In this document: one piece after another, positions 1 through 5,898 of the stretch
Layout: each line of letters starts with the position of its first letter
How positions within the stretch are numbered: the first letter of the stretch is position 1
DNA from: Deltaproteobacteria bacterium
GTDB taxonomy: Bacteria > Desulfobacterota > Desulfarculia > Desulfarculales > Desulfarculaceae
DNA length: 6,667 nt
Direction: 5' to 3'
Assembly: GCA_021815655.1 (NCBI GenBank)
Contig: JAKAGJ010000114.1
Location: 1-6,667, forward strand
Notes under the pieces: generated by a model
Seen by the model: the letters and a program-made list of their open reading frames with translations, nothing else
What the model was told of the DNA's origin: nothing
Databases searched by the model: none
Program-made: the position numbers and the translations under genes

Positions 1-382
1 CATCGGCCTGGGAATGAAGGCCTCCACCAGCGACCTCCTGCGCGACAACTGCGACGAGTTCGTCTATTACGAGGACCTGGAGCGCCAGCGCGACCAGCCC
101 CCGTCATTGACCAAGGCCCTGCCCAAGGAAAAGCGCGAGGCCTTCGATCTCTTGATCCAGTCCGTGGAGGCCCTGCAACGCGAGAACAAGGAGATCATCT
201 ACTCCTCCATGGTCAAGGACACCATCAAGCGCAAGAAGCCCTCCTTCGACGAGTCCTACTACGGCTACCGCAGCTTCACCAACCTGCTCCTGGAGGCCGA
301 GAAGCAGGGGCTCATCAGCCTGCGCAAGGACGCCCGCTCGGGCACCTACGTGGTGGCCTCCCTGGGTGCCAGCGGCGATTAA
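1..382 (+). CDS. NYN-domain ribonuclease with OST-HTH/LOTUS domain, 3' end only
   Basis: The reading frame enters from the left edge (first full codon at 2) and ends at TAA 380-382, so only the last 126 residues are visible. The first stretch, with TSDLLRDNCDEFVYYEDL, matches the end of a NYN (PIN-like, LabA/DUF88) nuclease domain, where a chain of Asp/Asn/Ser residues precedes a conserved Tyr-rich strand. After a charged linker, the segment from about SLTKALPKEKREAF to GTYVV fits an OST-HTH/LOTUS fold, with the typical pattern of a serine before helix 2, then YYGYRSFTNLLLEAEKQG and a final small strand. Proteins of this build are thought to bind and cut RNA in the cytoplasm; the target here is unknown. 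The catalytic acidic residues lie upstream of the window, so activity cannot be judged. The ATG at 14 is internal to the domain and is not the start. Confidence 0.85.
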   Translation, partial: IGLGMKASTSDLLRDNCDEFVYYEDLERQRDQPPSLTKALPKEKREAFDLLIQSVEALQRENKEIIYSSMVKDTIKRKKPSFDESYYGYRSFTNLLLEAEKQGLISLRKDARSGTYVVASLGASGD

Positions 383-421
383 TTCCATACCGCAAGCCAA
401 GCCGTCCATGGCCGGCAATCC

Positions 422-471
422 ATGCGCGTGCTGATGCTCAACGACCGGCTCTCGGCCCGGGGCGGGGCCGA
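422..471 (+). pseudogene. Truncated duplicate of the glycosyltransferase start
   Basis: ATG at 422 opens a frame whose first 17 residues (MRVLMLNDRLSARGGAD) are identical to the N-terminus of the intact glycosyltransferase at 595. Base identity ends at 471. From there the frame runs through the hairpin region and stops at 607 after 61 codons, so the extra residues are translated repeat DNA. The offset between the copies is 173 bp, not a multiple of three, so the duplicate is out of frame with the intact gene. It could act as a decoy initiation site upstream of the real start, but no sensible protein product is expected. Confidence 0.8.
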
Positions 472-483
472 TTGGCTAATACC

Positions 484-513
484 GCAAGCAAAGCCGTCCA
501 TGGCTTTGCTTGC
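484..513. repeat. Hairpin 1: 12-bp perfect stem, loop GTCCAT
   Basis: GCAAGCAAAGCC (484-495) is the exact reverse complement of GGCTTTGCTTGC (502-513), leaving a 6-base loop GTCCAT. It is the first of four stem-loops packed into 484-589. The same loop with a different stem recurs in hairpin 4, so the loop and the ability to pair are shared while the stem bases are not. There is no T-tract on either side, so it does not look like an ordinary intrinsic terminator of the upstream nuclease gene. Confidence 0.9.
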
Positions 514-519
514 CTATCA

Positions 520-547
520 GCCGGGCAAAAGCGCGGTTTTGCCCGGC
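520..547. repeat. Hairpin 2: 11-bp perfect stem, loop GCGCGG
   Basis: GCCGGGCAAAA (520-530) pairs perfectly with TTTTGCCCGGC (537-547) around the 6-base loop GCGCGG. It follows hairpin 1 after a 6-base spacer (CTATCA). The stem length and six-base loop match hairpin 1 in architecture but not in sequence. No T-run follows the stem, so it is not called as a terminator. Confidence 0.85.
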
Positions 548-550
548 CTC

Positions 551-570
551 CCGGGCGCTGGCGCGCCCGG
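551..570. repeat. Hairpin 3: 8-bp GC-rich stem
   Basis: CCGGGCGC (551-558) pairs with GCGCCCGG (563-570), leaving a TGGC loop; a 7-bp stem with a 6-base loop is an equal reading. It lies 3 bases after hairpin 2 and shares its last base with hairpin 4. In such GC-rich DNA a short palindrome alone would be weak evidence. The call rests on its place in a near-continuous run of stem-loops. Confidence 0.65.
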
Positions 571-589
571 CGGGCCGTCCATGGCCCGC
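570..589. repeat. Hairpin 4: 7-bp stem, loop GTCCAT, next to a start codon
   Basis: GCGGGCC (570-576) pairs with GGCCCGC (583-589) around the loop GTCCAT, the same loop as hairpin 1 on an unrelated stem. The stem ends 5 bases before the glycosyltransferase ATG at 595, where a ribosome-binding site would normally sit, and no Shine-Dalgarno sequence is visible there. If formed in the mRNA it could lower translation initiation; this effect is inferred. Confidence 0.75.
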
Positions 590-594
590 AATCC

Positions 595-1758
595 ATGCGC
601 GTGCTGATGCTCAACGACCGGCTCTCGGCCCGGGGCGGGGCCGACCGCCATCTCATCGCCATCCTGCATCATCTGACAGGCCGGGCGCAGACGCTTTTGG
701 CCGTGGGGCACGACGATCGTAGCCTGCCCGACGCCGAGCGGCCCGGCCTGGGCCGGTGGCTTAGGCTCAAGGGCCTGGAGCGCCAGGGCTTGAGCCCCCG
801 GGGCGGGGCGGCGGCGTGCAAGCGCCTGCAAGGACTCATCAGCGACTGGCGCCCTGACGTGATCCACCTGCACAACCTCATGGACCCCTTGTTGCTGGAA
901 ACCGCCGCGGCCACGGGGCGGGCACTGATGACCGTGCAGGACCACCGCTGCTTCTGCCCCGGCCTGGGCAAGCTCACCCCCCAGGGAGCGATTTGCCATA
1001 CACCCCTCGGCCCTAGCTGCCTGGGCTGCTTCGCTGACCAAGACTACGCCCAACGCCTGCTGGACTTGACCCGGCGGCGGCTAAAGGCCCTGACGGGCCT
1101 GCGCCGTCTCCTGGTGCTCTCGGGCTACATGGCCGACGAACTCACGGCCGTGGGCCTGGACCCCGGCCGGGTGCGGGTGCTGCCGCCCTTTGTGCAGGGC
1201 CTGGAGCCGGCGCGGCCCGCCGTGGCGCCCACCCATCACCTGCTGGCCTGCCGCCTGGTGGAGCGCAAGGGCGTGCTCATCGCCTGCCAGGCGGCCTTGC
1301 TGCTTGCAGGCGGCCCGCCCCTGGTGGTGGCCGGCGACGGGCCCCTGGCCGGCGAGGTGGCCCGCCTGGCCGGCCAGAGCCAGGGGCGCCTGGTATTTGT
1401 CGGCTGGGCCGACCGTGGGCGCATGAGCCGGCTGTTGGCCGGGGCGGCCAGCCTGTGGCTGCCCAGTCTGTGGGCCGAGCCCTTTGGCATCGCCGGCCTG
1501 GAGGCCCTGGCCCTGGGGGTGCCGGTGGTGGCCTCGGCCGTGGGCGGCGTGGAGGATTGGCTGCAAGACGGGGTCAACGGCCTGCTGACGGCCCCTGGTG
1601 ACGCCCCGGCCCTGGCCCGGGCCGCCGGCCGCCTGGCCGGGCCGGAGGGACGCCGCCTGGGGGCCGCCGGAGCGGCTGGCGTGGCCCGGCTTTTCGGGCA
1701 TAATGAACTCATGGAACGGCTACTGACACAATACCGGCAAGTGGCGACCCGGGCATGA
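595..1758 (+). CDS. Family 4 (GT-B fold) glycosyltransferase
   Basis: A 387-residue protein with both Rossmann-like halves of a GT4 retaining glycosyltransferase, probably cytoplasmic or peripheral to the membrane and moving a sugar from a nucleotide donor onto a glycan or lipid. Visible marks are GGADRH (14-19) in the N-terminal glycine loop, DVIHLHN (88-94), and a cysteine-rich insert with Cys119, Cys121, Cys134, Cys142 and Cys145, as in GT4 members that carry a small metal-site-like loop. The C-terminal donor domain shows ACRLVERKG (Arg220, Lys225), VVAGDGPL (244-251), FVGW (268-271) and the E-x7-E signature Glu295/Glu303 in AEPFGIAGLE. The ATG at 595 is chosen because family members begin with such a strand. 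A TTG at 472 would only add translated repeat DNA. No Shine-Dalgarno sequence is evident. Its stop overlaps the next gene by ATGA. Donor and acceptor cannot be told. Confidence 0.9.
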   Translation: MRVLMLNDRLSARGGADRHLIAILHHLTGRAQTLLAVGHDDRSLPDAERPGLGRWLRLKGLERQGLSPRGGAAACKRLQGLISDWRPDVIHLHNLMDPLLLETAAATGRALMTVQDHRCFCPGLGKLTPQGAICHTPLGPSCLGCFADQDYAQRLLDLTRRRLKALTGLRRLLVLSGYMADELTAVGLDPGRVRVLPPFVQGLEPARPAVAPTHHLLACRLVERKGVLIACQAALLLAGGPPLVVAGDGPLAGEVARLAGQSQGRLVFVGWADRGRMSRLLAGAASLWLPSLWAEPFGIAGLEALALGVPVVASAVGGVEDWLQDGVNGLLTAPGDAPALARAAGRLAGPEGRRLGAAGAAGVARLFGHNELMERLLTQYRQVATRA

Positions 1759-2096
1759 GCCGGCCGGCGCCCCCGGTGGGGCCGGACCCCCAGGCCCCGC
1801 GCCTGCGTCTGGCCTATGACGCCATGTTCGCGGCCCAGGCCCGGCTAATCGCCGCCATGGGGCTGAGCCAGTTGGACCCGCGCCTGGCCCCGGCCCGGGC
1901 CGAGGCCAGGCGGCGCTTCCTGCGGGTCTGGCCTCGGGCCGGCAAGCGCGGCCTGGCCGGCGAGCCCGCCGGCGCCGCCGACCTCTACCTGTGCTGCCTG
2001 GCGCGGGGCTTGAGCCAGCAGGGGCTCAAGGTGCCACCCGAACTTCTGCCGGGCGACAGCGTATACTTCGCCCTGGCCGCCGAGGTGCTCTCGTGA
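1755..2096 (+). CDS. Small protein of unknown function coupled to the glycosyltransferase
   Basis: A 113-residue protein that I do not recognise. Its ATG overlaps the glycosyltransferase stop (ATGA 1755-1758), a sign of translational coupling. The first 16 or so residues are Pro-rich and probably disordered. The rest looks mostly helical and is rich in Ala, Arg and Leu (for example LRLAYDAMFAAQARLIAAMG at about 17-36 and an Arg/Ala stretch around 47-60), ending in a Leu-rich tail. No signal peptide or membrane span is evident. Codon use matches the GC-rich neighbours, and the frame is preserved by overlaps at both ends, which supports it being real. An accessory role for the glycosyltransferase or its pathway is inferred from position only. 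Confidence 0.7.
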   Translation: MSRPAPPVGPDPQAPRLRLAYDAMFAAQARLIAAMGLSQLDPRLAPARAEARRRFLRVWPRAGKRGLAGEPAGAADLYLCCLARGLSQQGLKVPPELLPGDSVYFALAAEVLS

Positions 2097-2428
2097 TCCG
2101 CTTGCGCCTCTTTGGGCGCTCCCGCCTTTACCACGACCCCTTGGCTCCGGTGCTGAAGGCCCCGGCCCAGGTGGGCTGGCAGGCCTGGTTCCGGGAGACG
2201 GAGCAGGTGGCGGCCCAGCCCCTTACCGGGCGCGAGCTACTCATGCGCGCCCGGGGGGAGTGGACCGTGGAGCCCGAGGAGGTGGCCCAGGTGGTGGCGC
2301 GCCACGGGAGCCTGGCCGTGGGGCCGGCGGGCGAATTGCTGGTGGAACTCAGGGACCAGACCGCCGCCCTGGCCCTGGCCCAGGCCTTGAGCCTGAGCTT
2401 CGGTGAGGAGGTGCTGCTGGCGCCTTGA
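2093..2428 (+). CDS. Small protein of unknown function, third gene of the glycosyltransferase cluster
   Basis: A 111-residue protein starting at GTG 2093, which overlaps the upstream stop as GTGA (2093-2096). The frame stays open upstream to 1991, but that extension would lie inside the previous gene, so the coupled GTG is preferred. I do not recognise the family. The sequence alternates short strands and helices: an N-terminal strand (MIRLRLFG), a helix-like stretch near GRELLMRARGEW, and then hydrophobic alternating segments (SLAVGPAGELLVEL, then an Ala/Leu helix), suggesting a compact alpha/beta domain. No membrane span or signal peptide is visible. Function is unknown; co-expression with the glycosyltransferase is the only clue. 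Confidence 0.7.
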   Translation: MIRLRLFGRSRLYHDPLAPVLKAPAQVGWQAWFRETEQVAAQPLTGRELLMRARGEWTVEPEEVAQVVARHGSLAVGPAGELLVELRDQTAALALAQALSLSFGEEVLLAP

Positions 2429-2455
2429 GGCCCCGTGCGCGCGCCTTGGAACTCT

Positions 2456-2485
2456 TTGCCCCGGGCGCCCTGCGCGGCTTATAAT
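2456..2485 (+). promoter_or_regulatory. Sigma-70-type promoter for the universal stress protein gene
   Basis: A perfect -10 box TATAAT lies at 2480-2485, preceded by TTGCCC at 2456-2461 (four of six matches to TTGACA) with an 18-bp spacer. A perfect TATAAT stands out in this GC-rich DNA. Initiation would fall near 2492, giving a leader of about 46 bases before the TTG start at 2538. The promoter begins 28 bp after the preceding cluster's stop. Confidence 0.7.
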
Positions 2486-2537
2486 CGAGACATGATCCGG
2501 GGCCTTGGGGGTGTTTCTTCAACCGCGAAGGTGCACG

Positions 2538-2987
2538 TTGGGACTGTTCAGCCATATCGTCTGTTGTACGGATTTTTCCACTCATGGCGAGGTGGCCCTG
2601 CCGGCGGCCGCCGACCAGGCCCGCCGCGACGGCGCCCGCCTGACGCTCCTGCACGTGGTGCTGCCCGGCGCCCCCCTGCTGCCCGGCGAGAAGCCCCACG
2701 GCGCCGACCGCCTGCCCGACCAGCAGATCGTGGAGAAGCTCACGGCCTACATGCATGAACGCTATGACCAGGCCCTCAACGGCCTGGACTGGCGGCCGGC
2801 CCTGCGCCGGGGCCATCCCAGCGAGGAGATACTGGCCCACCTCCAGGAAAGCGGCGCCGATCTGGTGGTGATGGGCTCCCAGGGGCTCTCGGGCATGGGC
2901 CTGGTGCTCTTGGGCTCGGTGGCCGAGCGCGTCAGCCGCCGCGCCCCCTGCACCTGCCTCATCGTCCGTCCGGGGCGCCCCGCCTAG
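2538..2987 (+). CDS. Universal stress protein (UspA family), ATP-binding type
   Basis: A 149-residue single-domain universal stress protein, the usual length for the family. These cytoplasmic proteins are typically dimeric and modulate stress survival; ATP-binding members act as nucleotide-dependent switches. The N-terminal strand FSHIVCCTDFS carries the conserved Asp12. The C-terminal part has the signature G-x2-G-x9-G-S at Gly113, Gly116, Gly126 and Ser127, then the final strand CTCLIVRP, so nucleotide binding is expected. TTG 2538 is chosen as start because it puts the family's N-terminal strand at residues 4-10 and is preceded by GAAGGTG (2527-2533) at a workable distance. A TTG at 2505 would add an unsupported extension, and CTG 2544 is an alternative. 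A consensus-like promoter lies upstream. The stop shares a CTAG with the convergent gene. Confidence 0.88.
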   Translation: MGLFSHIVCCTDFSTHGEVALPAAADQARRDGARLTLLHVVLPGAPLLPGEKPHGADRLPDQQIVEKLTAYMHERYDQALNGLDWRPALRRGHPSEEILAHLQESGADLVVMGSQGLSGMGLVLLGSVAERVSRRAPCTCLIVRPGRPA

Positions 2988-3430
2988 ACGGGGAAGTCCA
3001 CCTTTATCTTGAACATGCGCAAATTGGGCAGGCTACAGATGTCGGCCACGCCGGTCTGTTGGGCCAGGTCGGCCAGGTGGGCCTCGATCTCCTCCATGGT
3101 TTCGGCGATGAAGGTGAACCAGACATTGTAGTCGTGGGCGCGGCGGTAGTTGTGGGTCACGCCGGGGTAGGCGTTCACCGCCGCGATGAAGGACTTTAGC
3201 TTGTCCTCGGGCACGCGGGCGGCGCAGAGGGTGGAGGCGAAGCCCAGGCTGGTGCTGTTGAAGTTGCCGCCGATGCGCCGGATGATGCCCTTTTGCTTGA
3301 GCCGGGCGATACGGCTGATGACCTCATCCTCGCTTAAGCCCAGTTGTTGCCCCAGCTCCAGGAAGGGGCGCTCGGCGATGGGCAGGTGGGACTGGATGGC
3401 CCGCAATATGGCCTTGTCGGTGTCGTCCAT
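2984..3430 (-). CDS. ahbA: Siroheme decarboxylase subunit, AhbA-like (AsnC/Lrp-type fold)
   Basis: A 148-residue protein with an N-terminal winged-helix part (about 1-50, with LSEDEVISRIARLKQKGIIR) and a C-terminal alpha/beta ligand domain. RRIGGNFNSTSLGF (51-64), YPGVTHNYRRAHDYNVWFTF (88-107) and the closing FKIKVDF are typical of the Ahb/NirD-L-G-H group rather than of amino-acid-sensing Lrp proteins. Ahb subunits decarboxylate siroheme to didecarboxysiroheme in the alternative heme pathway. The GNFNS/YNVWFTF version is the one I associate with the alpha subunit; telling AhbA from AhbB by eye is less certain than the family call. Start ATG 3430 gives the usual MDxxDK beginning; a TTG at 3451 would add seven residues. 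No partner ahb gene is in the window. It is the last gene of the mtnA-ilvE direction, 83 bp after ilvE. Confidence 0.82.
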   Translation of the reverse strand: MDDTDKAILRAIQSHLPIAERPFLELGQQLGLSEDEVISRIARLKQKGIIRRIGGNFNSTSLGFASTLCAARVPEDKLKSFIAAVNAYPGVTHNYRRAHDYNVWFTFIAETMEEIEAHLADLAQQTGVADICSLPNLRMFKIKVDFPV

Positions 3431-3468
3431 GCTTGGCTCGGCCCGCCGCAAGATGGGAAAGGCTGGGG

Positions 3469-3502
3469 CCGGGGGACCCTCCCTGGCGAGAAGGCCCCCC
3501 GG
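3469..3502 (-). other. Stem-loop between ilvE and the ahbA-like gene
   Basis: On the minus strand CCGGGGGGCC (from 3493-3502) can pair with GGTCCCCCGG (from 3469-3478), a 10-bp stem with one G-T pair and a 14-base loop. It starts 11 bp after the ilvE stop. No T-tract follows, so it is not a classical intrinsic terminator. It may mark RNA processing, partial termination or 3'-end protection of the mtnA-ilvE message. Confidence 0.45.
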
Positions 3503-3513
3503 GTTCTAAACTA

Positions 3514-4587
3514 TCAGGCCACCTTGACCACCCAGCCGAAGGGATCGGGCCGGGTGCCCAGTTGGATGCCGATGATCTCGTCATAGAGCCGCTTGGTCAA
3601 CTGCCCGGTGCCGCCGCCGGCCACCTTCAGTTCCTGCCCCTGGTAGGCGATGACGCCCACGGGGCTGACCACCGCCGCCGTGCCGCTGCCAAAGGCCTCC
3701 TTGAGGGCGCCGGACTTCTGCGCGGCGATCACCTCGTCGATGCTCAGGCGGCGCTCGCTGACCTTGACCCCCCAGTGGCGGCAGAGCTGGATCACCGAGT
3801 CGCGGGTGACGCCGGGCAGGATGGTGCCGCCCAGGGGCGCGGTGATGACCTCGTCCCCGATCATGAAGAAGATGTTGGAGGTGCCCACCTCCTCGATGGT
3901 CTTGCGGTCGCAGGCGTCCAGCCACAGCACCTGGGTGTAGCCCTTGGCATGGGCTTCCTCGGCGGCCAGGAGGCTACAGGCGTAGTTCCCGCTGGTCTTG
4001 GCCTCGCCGGTGCCGCCGTGGGCCGCGCGCACGTACTTCTCCTCCACGTAGATCTTCACCGGGTTGAAGCCCTCGGGGTAGTAGGCCCCCACCGGTCCCA
4101 CGATGATGAAGTACAGGTACTCGCCGCTGACCTTCACTCCCAGGGCCGCCTCGGTGGCGATGACCGTGGGGCGCACGTAGAGGCTGGTCCCAGGCGCGCG
4201 CGGAATCCACTCCTGCTCCACGCGGATGAACTCGTAGAGGTATTCCAGGGCCTCGTCCACCGGCACGGCCGGAATGCACAGGCGCGCGCAGGAGCGGTTG
4301 AGGCGCTCCAGGTTGGCCTGGGGGCGGAACATGTAGATGCCGCCCTGGGCGCCCCGATAGGCCTTGAGCCCCTCGAAGACCTCCTGGCCGTAGTGGAAGA
4401 TCAAGGCCGCCGGGTCCAGCACGATGGGGCTGTAGGGCACCACGCGGGCATTGTGCCAGCCCTGGCCGGTCTTATAATCCCAGCGGAACATGTGGTCGGT
4501 GAAGATGCGGCCGAAACCCAGGTTGTTCTCGTCGGCGGGCTTGGGCTTCATCTGGCCGGGGGTGAGCAGGGTCTTGTTGAGCTGCAT
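3514..4587 (-). CDS. ilvE: Branched-chain amino acid aminotransferase (class IV PLP fold)
   Basis: A 357-residue cytoplasmic enzyme of the larger IlvE form (about 350-360 residues, related to the eukaryotic BCAT type). It moves the amino group between glutamate and the 2-oxo acids of Leu, Ile and Val. Visible marks are FHYGQEVFEGLKAYR (64-78), YVRPTVIAT (137-145), the PLP-binding lysine Lys197 in GGTGEAKTSGNYA, EEVGTSNIFF (232-241), PLGGTILPGVTRDS (251-264) and the phosphate-binding SGTAAVVSPVG (301-311). The domain is complete with no missing key residue. ATG 4587 is backed by a strong AGGAGA (4594-4599), which overlaps the mtnA stop, so the two genes are coupled with a 10-bp gap. Besides branched-chain synthesis, such enzymes can aminate 4-methylthio-2-oxobutyrate to methionine, which fits the mtnA neighbour. 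Confidence 0.95.
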   Translation of the reverse strand: MQLNKTLLTPGQMKPKPADENNLGFGRIFTDHMFRWDYKTGQGWHNARVVPYSPIVLDPAALIFHYGQEVFEGLKAYRGAQGGIYMFRPQANLERLNRSCARLCIPAVPVDEALEYLYEFIRVEQEWIPRAPGTSLYVRPTVIATEAALGVKVSGEYLYFIIVGPVGAYYPEGFNPVKIYVEEKYVRAAHGGTGEAKTSGNYACSLLAAEEAHAKGYTQVLWLDACDRKTIEEVGTSNIFFMIGDEVITAPLGGTILPGVTRDSVIQLCRHWGVKVSERRLSIDEVIAAQKSGALKEAFGSGTAAVVSPVGVIAYQGQELKVAGGGTGQLTKRLYDEIIGIQLGTRPDPFGWVVKVA

Positions 4588-4597
4588 GATAATTCTC

Positions 4598-5707
<1,110 letters not shown>

Positions 5708-5742
5708 GCTAACCTCTAATCTTCTGACGATACGTGTATGCC

Positions 5743-5777
5743 GTCATTGCGAGGAGCCCTCGGGCGACGAAGCAATC
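5743..5777. repeat. Interspersed palindromic repeat of the GTCATTGCGAGGAGC...GACGAAGCAATC type
   Basis: The element starts GTCATTGCGAGGAGC and ends GCGACGAAGCAATC. ATTGC (5746-5750) pairs with GCAAT (5772-5776), and GCCC (5756-5759) pairs with GGGC (5762-5765), giving a hairpin with a purine-rich internal loop. This end sequence is known to me as a widespread non-coding interspersed repeat in many bacterial genomes, with conserved ends and a variable centre. Translations of it yield spurious RHCEE..DEAI peptides. It sits 36 bp upstream of mtnA. Confidence 0.8.
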
Positions 5778-5841
5778 GGCGTGGTCGCCGCTGACCGTCT
5801 AGGCTTGGTCCAGATTGGGATCACTTCAATTTTATTCATAG

Positions 5842-5861
5842 GGGCTGAGTTAACTCCGCCC
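5842..5861. repeat. Inverted repeat centred on GAGTTAACTC
   Basis: The 10-bp perfect palindrome GAGTTAACTC (5847-5856) is extended by GGGC on the left and GCCC on the right after one mismatched pair, giving a 20-bp near-perfect inverted repeat with no loop. It lies 38 bp past the stop of the orphan gene and 135 bp upstream of mtnA. The form suits a dimeric protein-binding site, or a hairpin at the orphan gene's 3' end; no T-tract is seen. Confidence 0.45.
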
Positions 5862-5898
5862 GTATAGCATCGAGGCACTAGTCTGTGCAATCACCATA

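Larger units (their letters stand above)
383..594. repeat. Intergenic region with partial duplication of the glycosyltransferase 5' end
   Basis: This 212-bp gap contains no intact gene. Bases 401-471 and 574-644 are direct repeats of 71 bp with a single mismatch (414 G against 587 C). They cover the upstream CAATCC, the ATG and the first 16 codons of the glycosyltransferase. A second pair, 387-412 and 479-504, is 26 bp long with one mismatch (398 against 490). The 12-mer GCCGTCCATGGC occurs three times, at 401, 493 and 574. The left copy therefore equals the left flank of the 493 copy joined to the right flank of the 574 copy, as expected if the 81 bp between two 12-mers were lost in one unit of a tandem duplication. 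That history is inferred; the repeats themselves are read directly. Confidence 0.85.
5708..5898. other. Intergenic region between mtnA and the AT-rich orphan gene
   Basis: This 191-bp gap has no supported gene. It holds the GTCATTGCGAGGAGC-type palindromic repeat (5743-5777), a small GGCG-TGGT-CGCC hairpin (5778-5789) directly after it, and the GAGTTAACTC-centred inverted repeat (5842-5861). The base composition changes here from the GC-rich mtnA side to the AT-rich orphan gene side. No convincing -35/-10 pair for mtnA was found. Confidence 0.6.

Noticed and set aside
472..594. TTG start at 472 giving a 41-residue N-terminal extension of the glycosyltransferase
   Set aside because: The extension is encoded by the hairpin repeats, has no ribosome-binding site, and GT4 proteins begin with the strand at ATG 595.
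383..594. CRISPR array or intrinsic terminator
   Set aside because: The repeats are not regularly spaced with unique spacers, and none of the hairpins is followed by a T-tract.
422..607. 61-codon frame starting with the same peptide as the glycosyltransferase
   Set aside because: Identity ends after 17 codons; the rest is translated hairpin DNA. Kept as a truncated duplicate, not a gene.
1081..1701. 206-codon open frame on the minus strand inside the glycosyltransferase
   Set aside because: Gln/Gly/His-rich shadow of a gene with clear GT4 motifs.
1991..2092. Upstream extension of the third gene of the glycosyltransferase cluster
   Set aside because: It lies wholly inside the preceding gene; the GTGA overlap at 2093 is the more natural coupled start.
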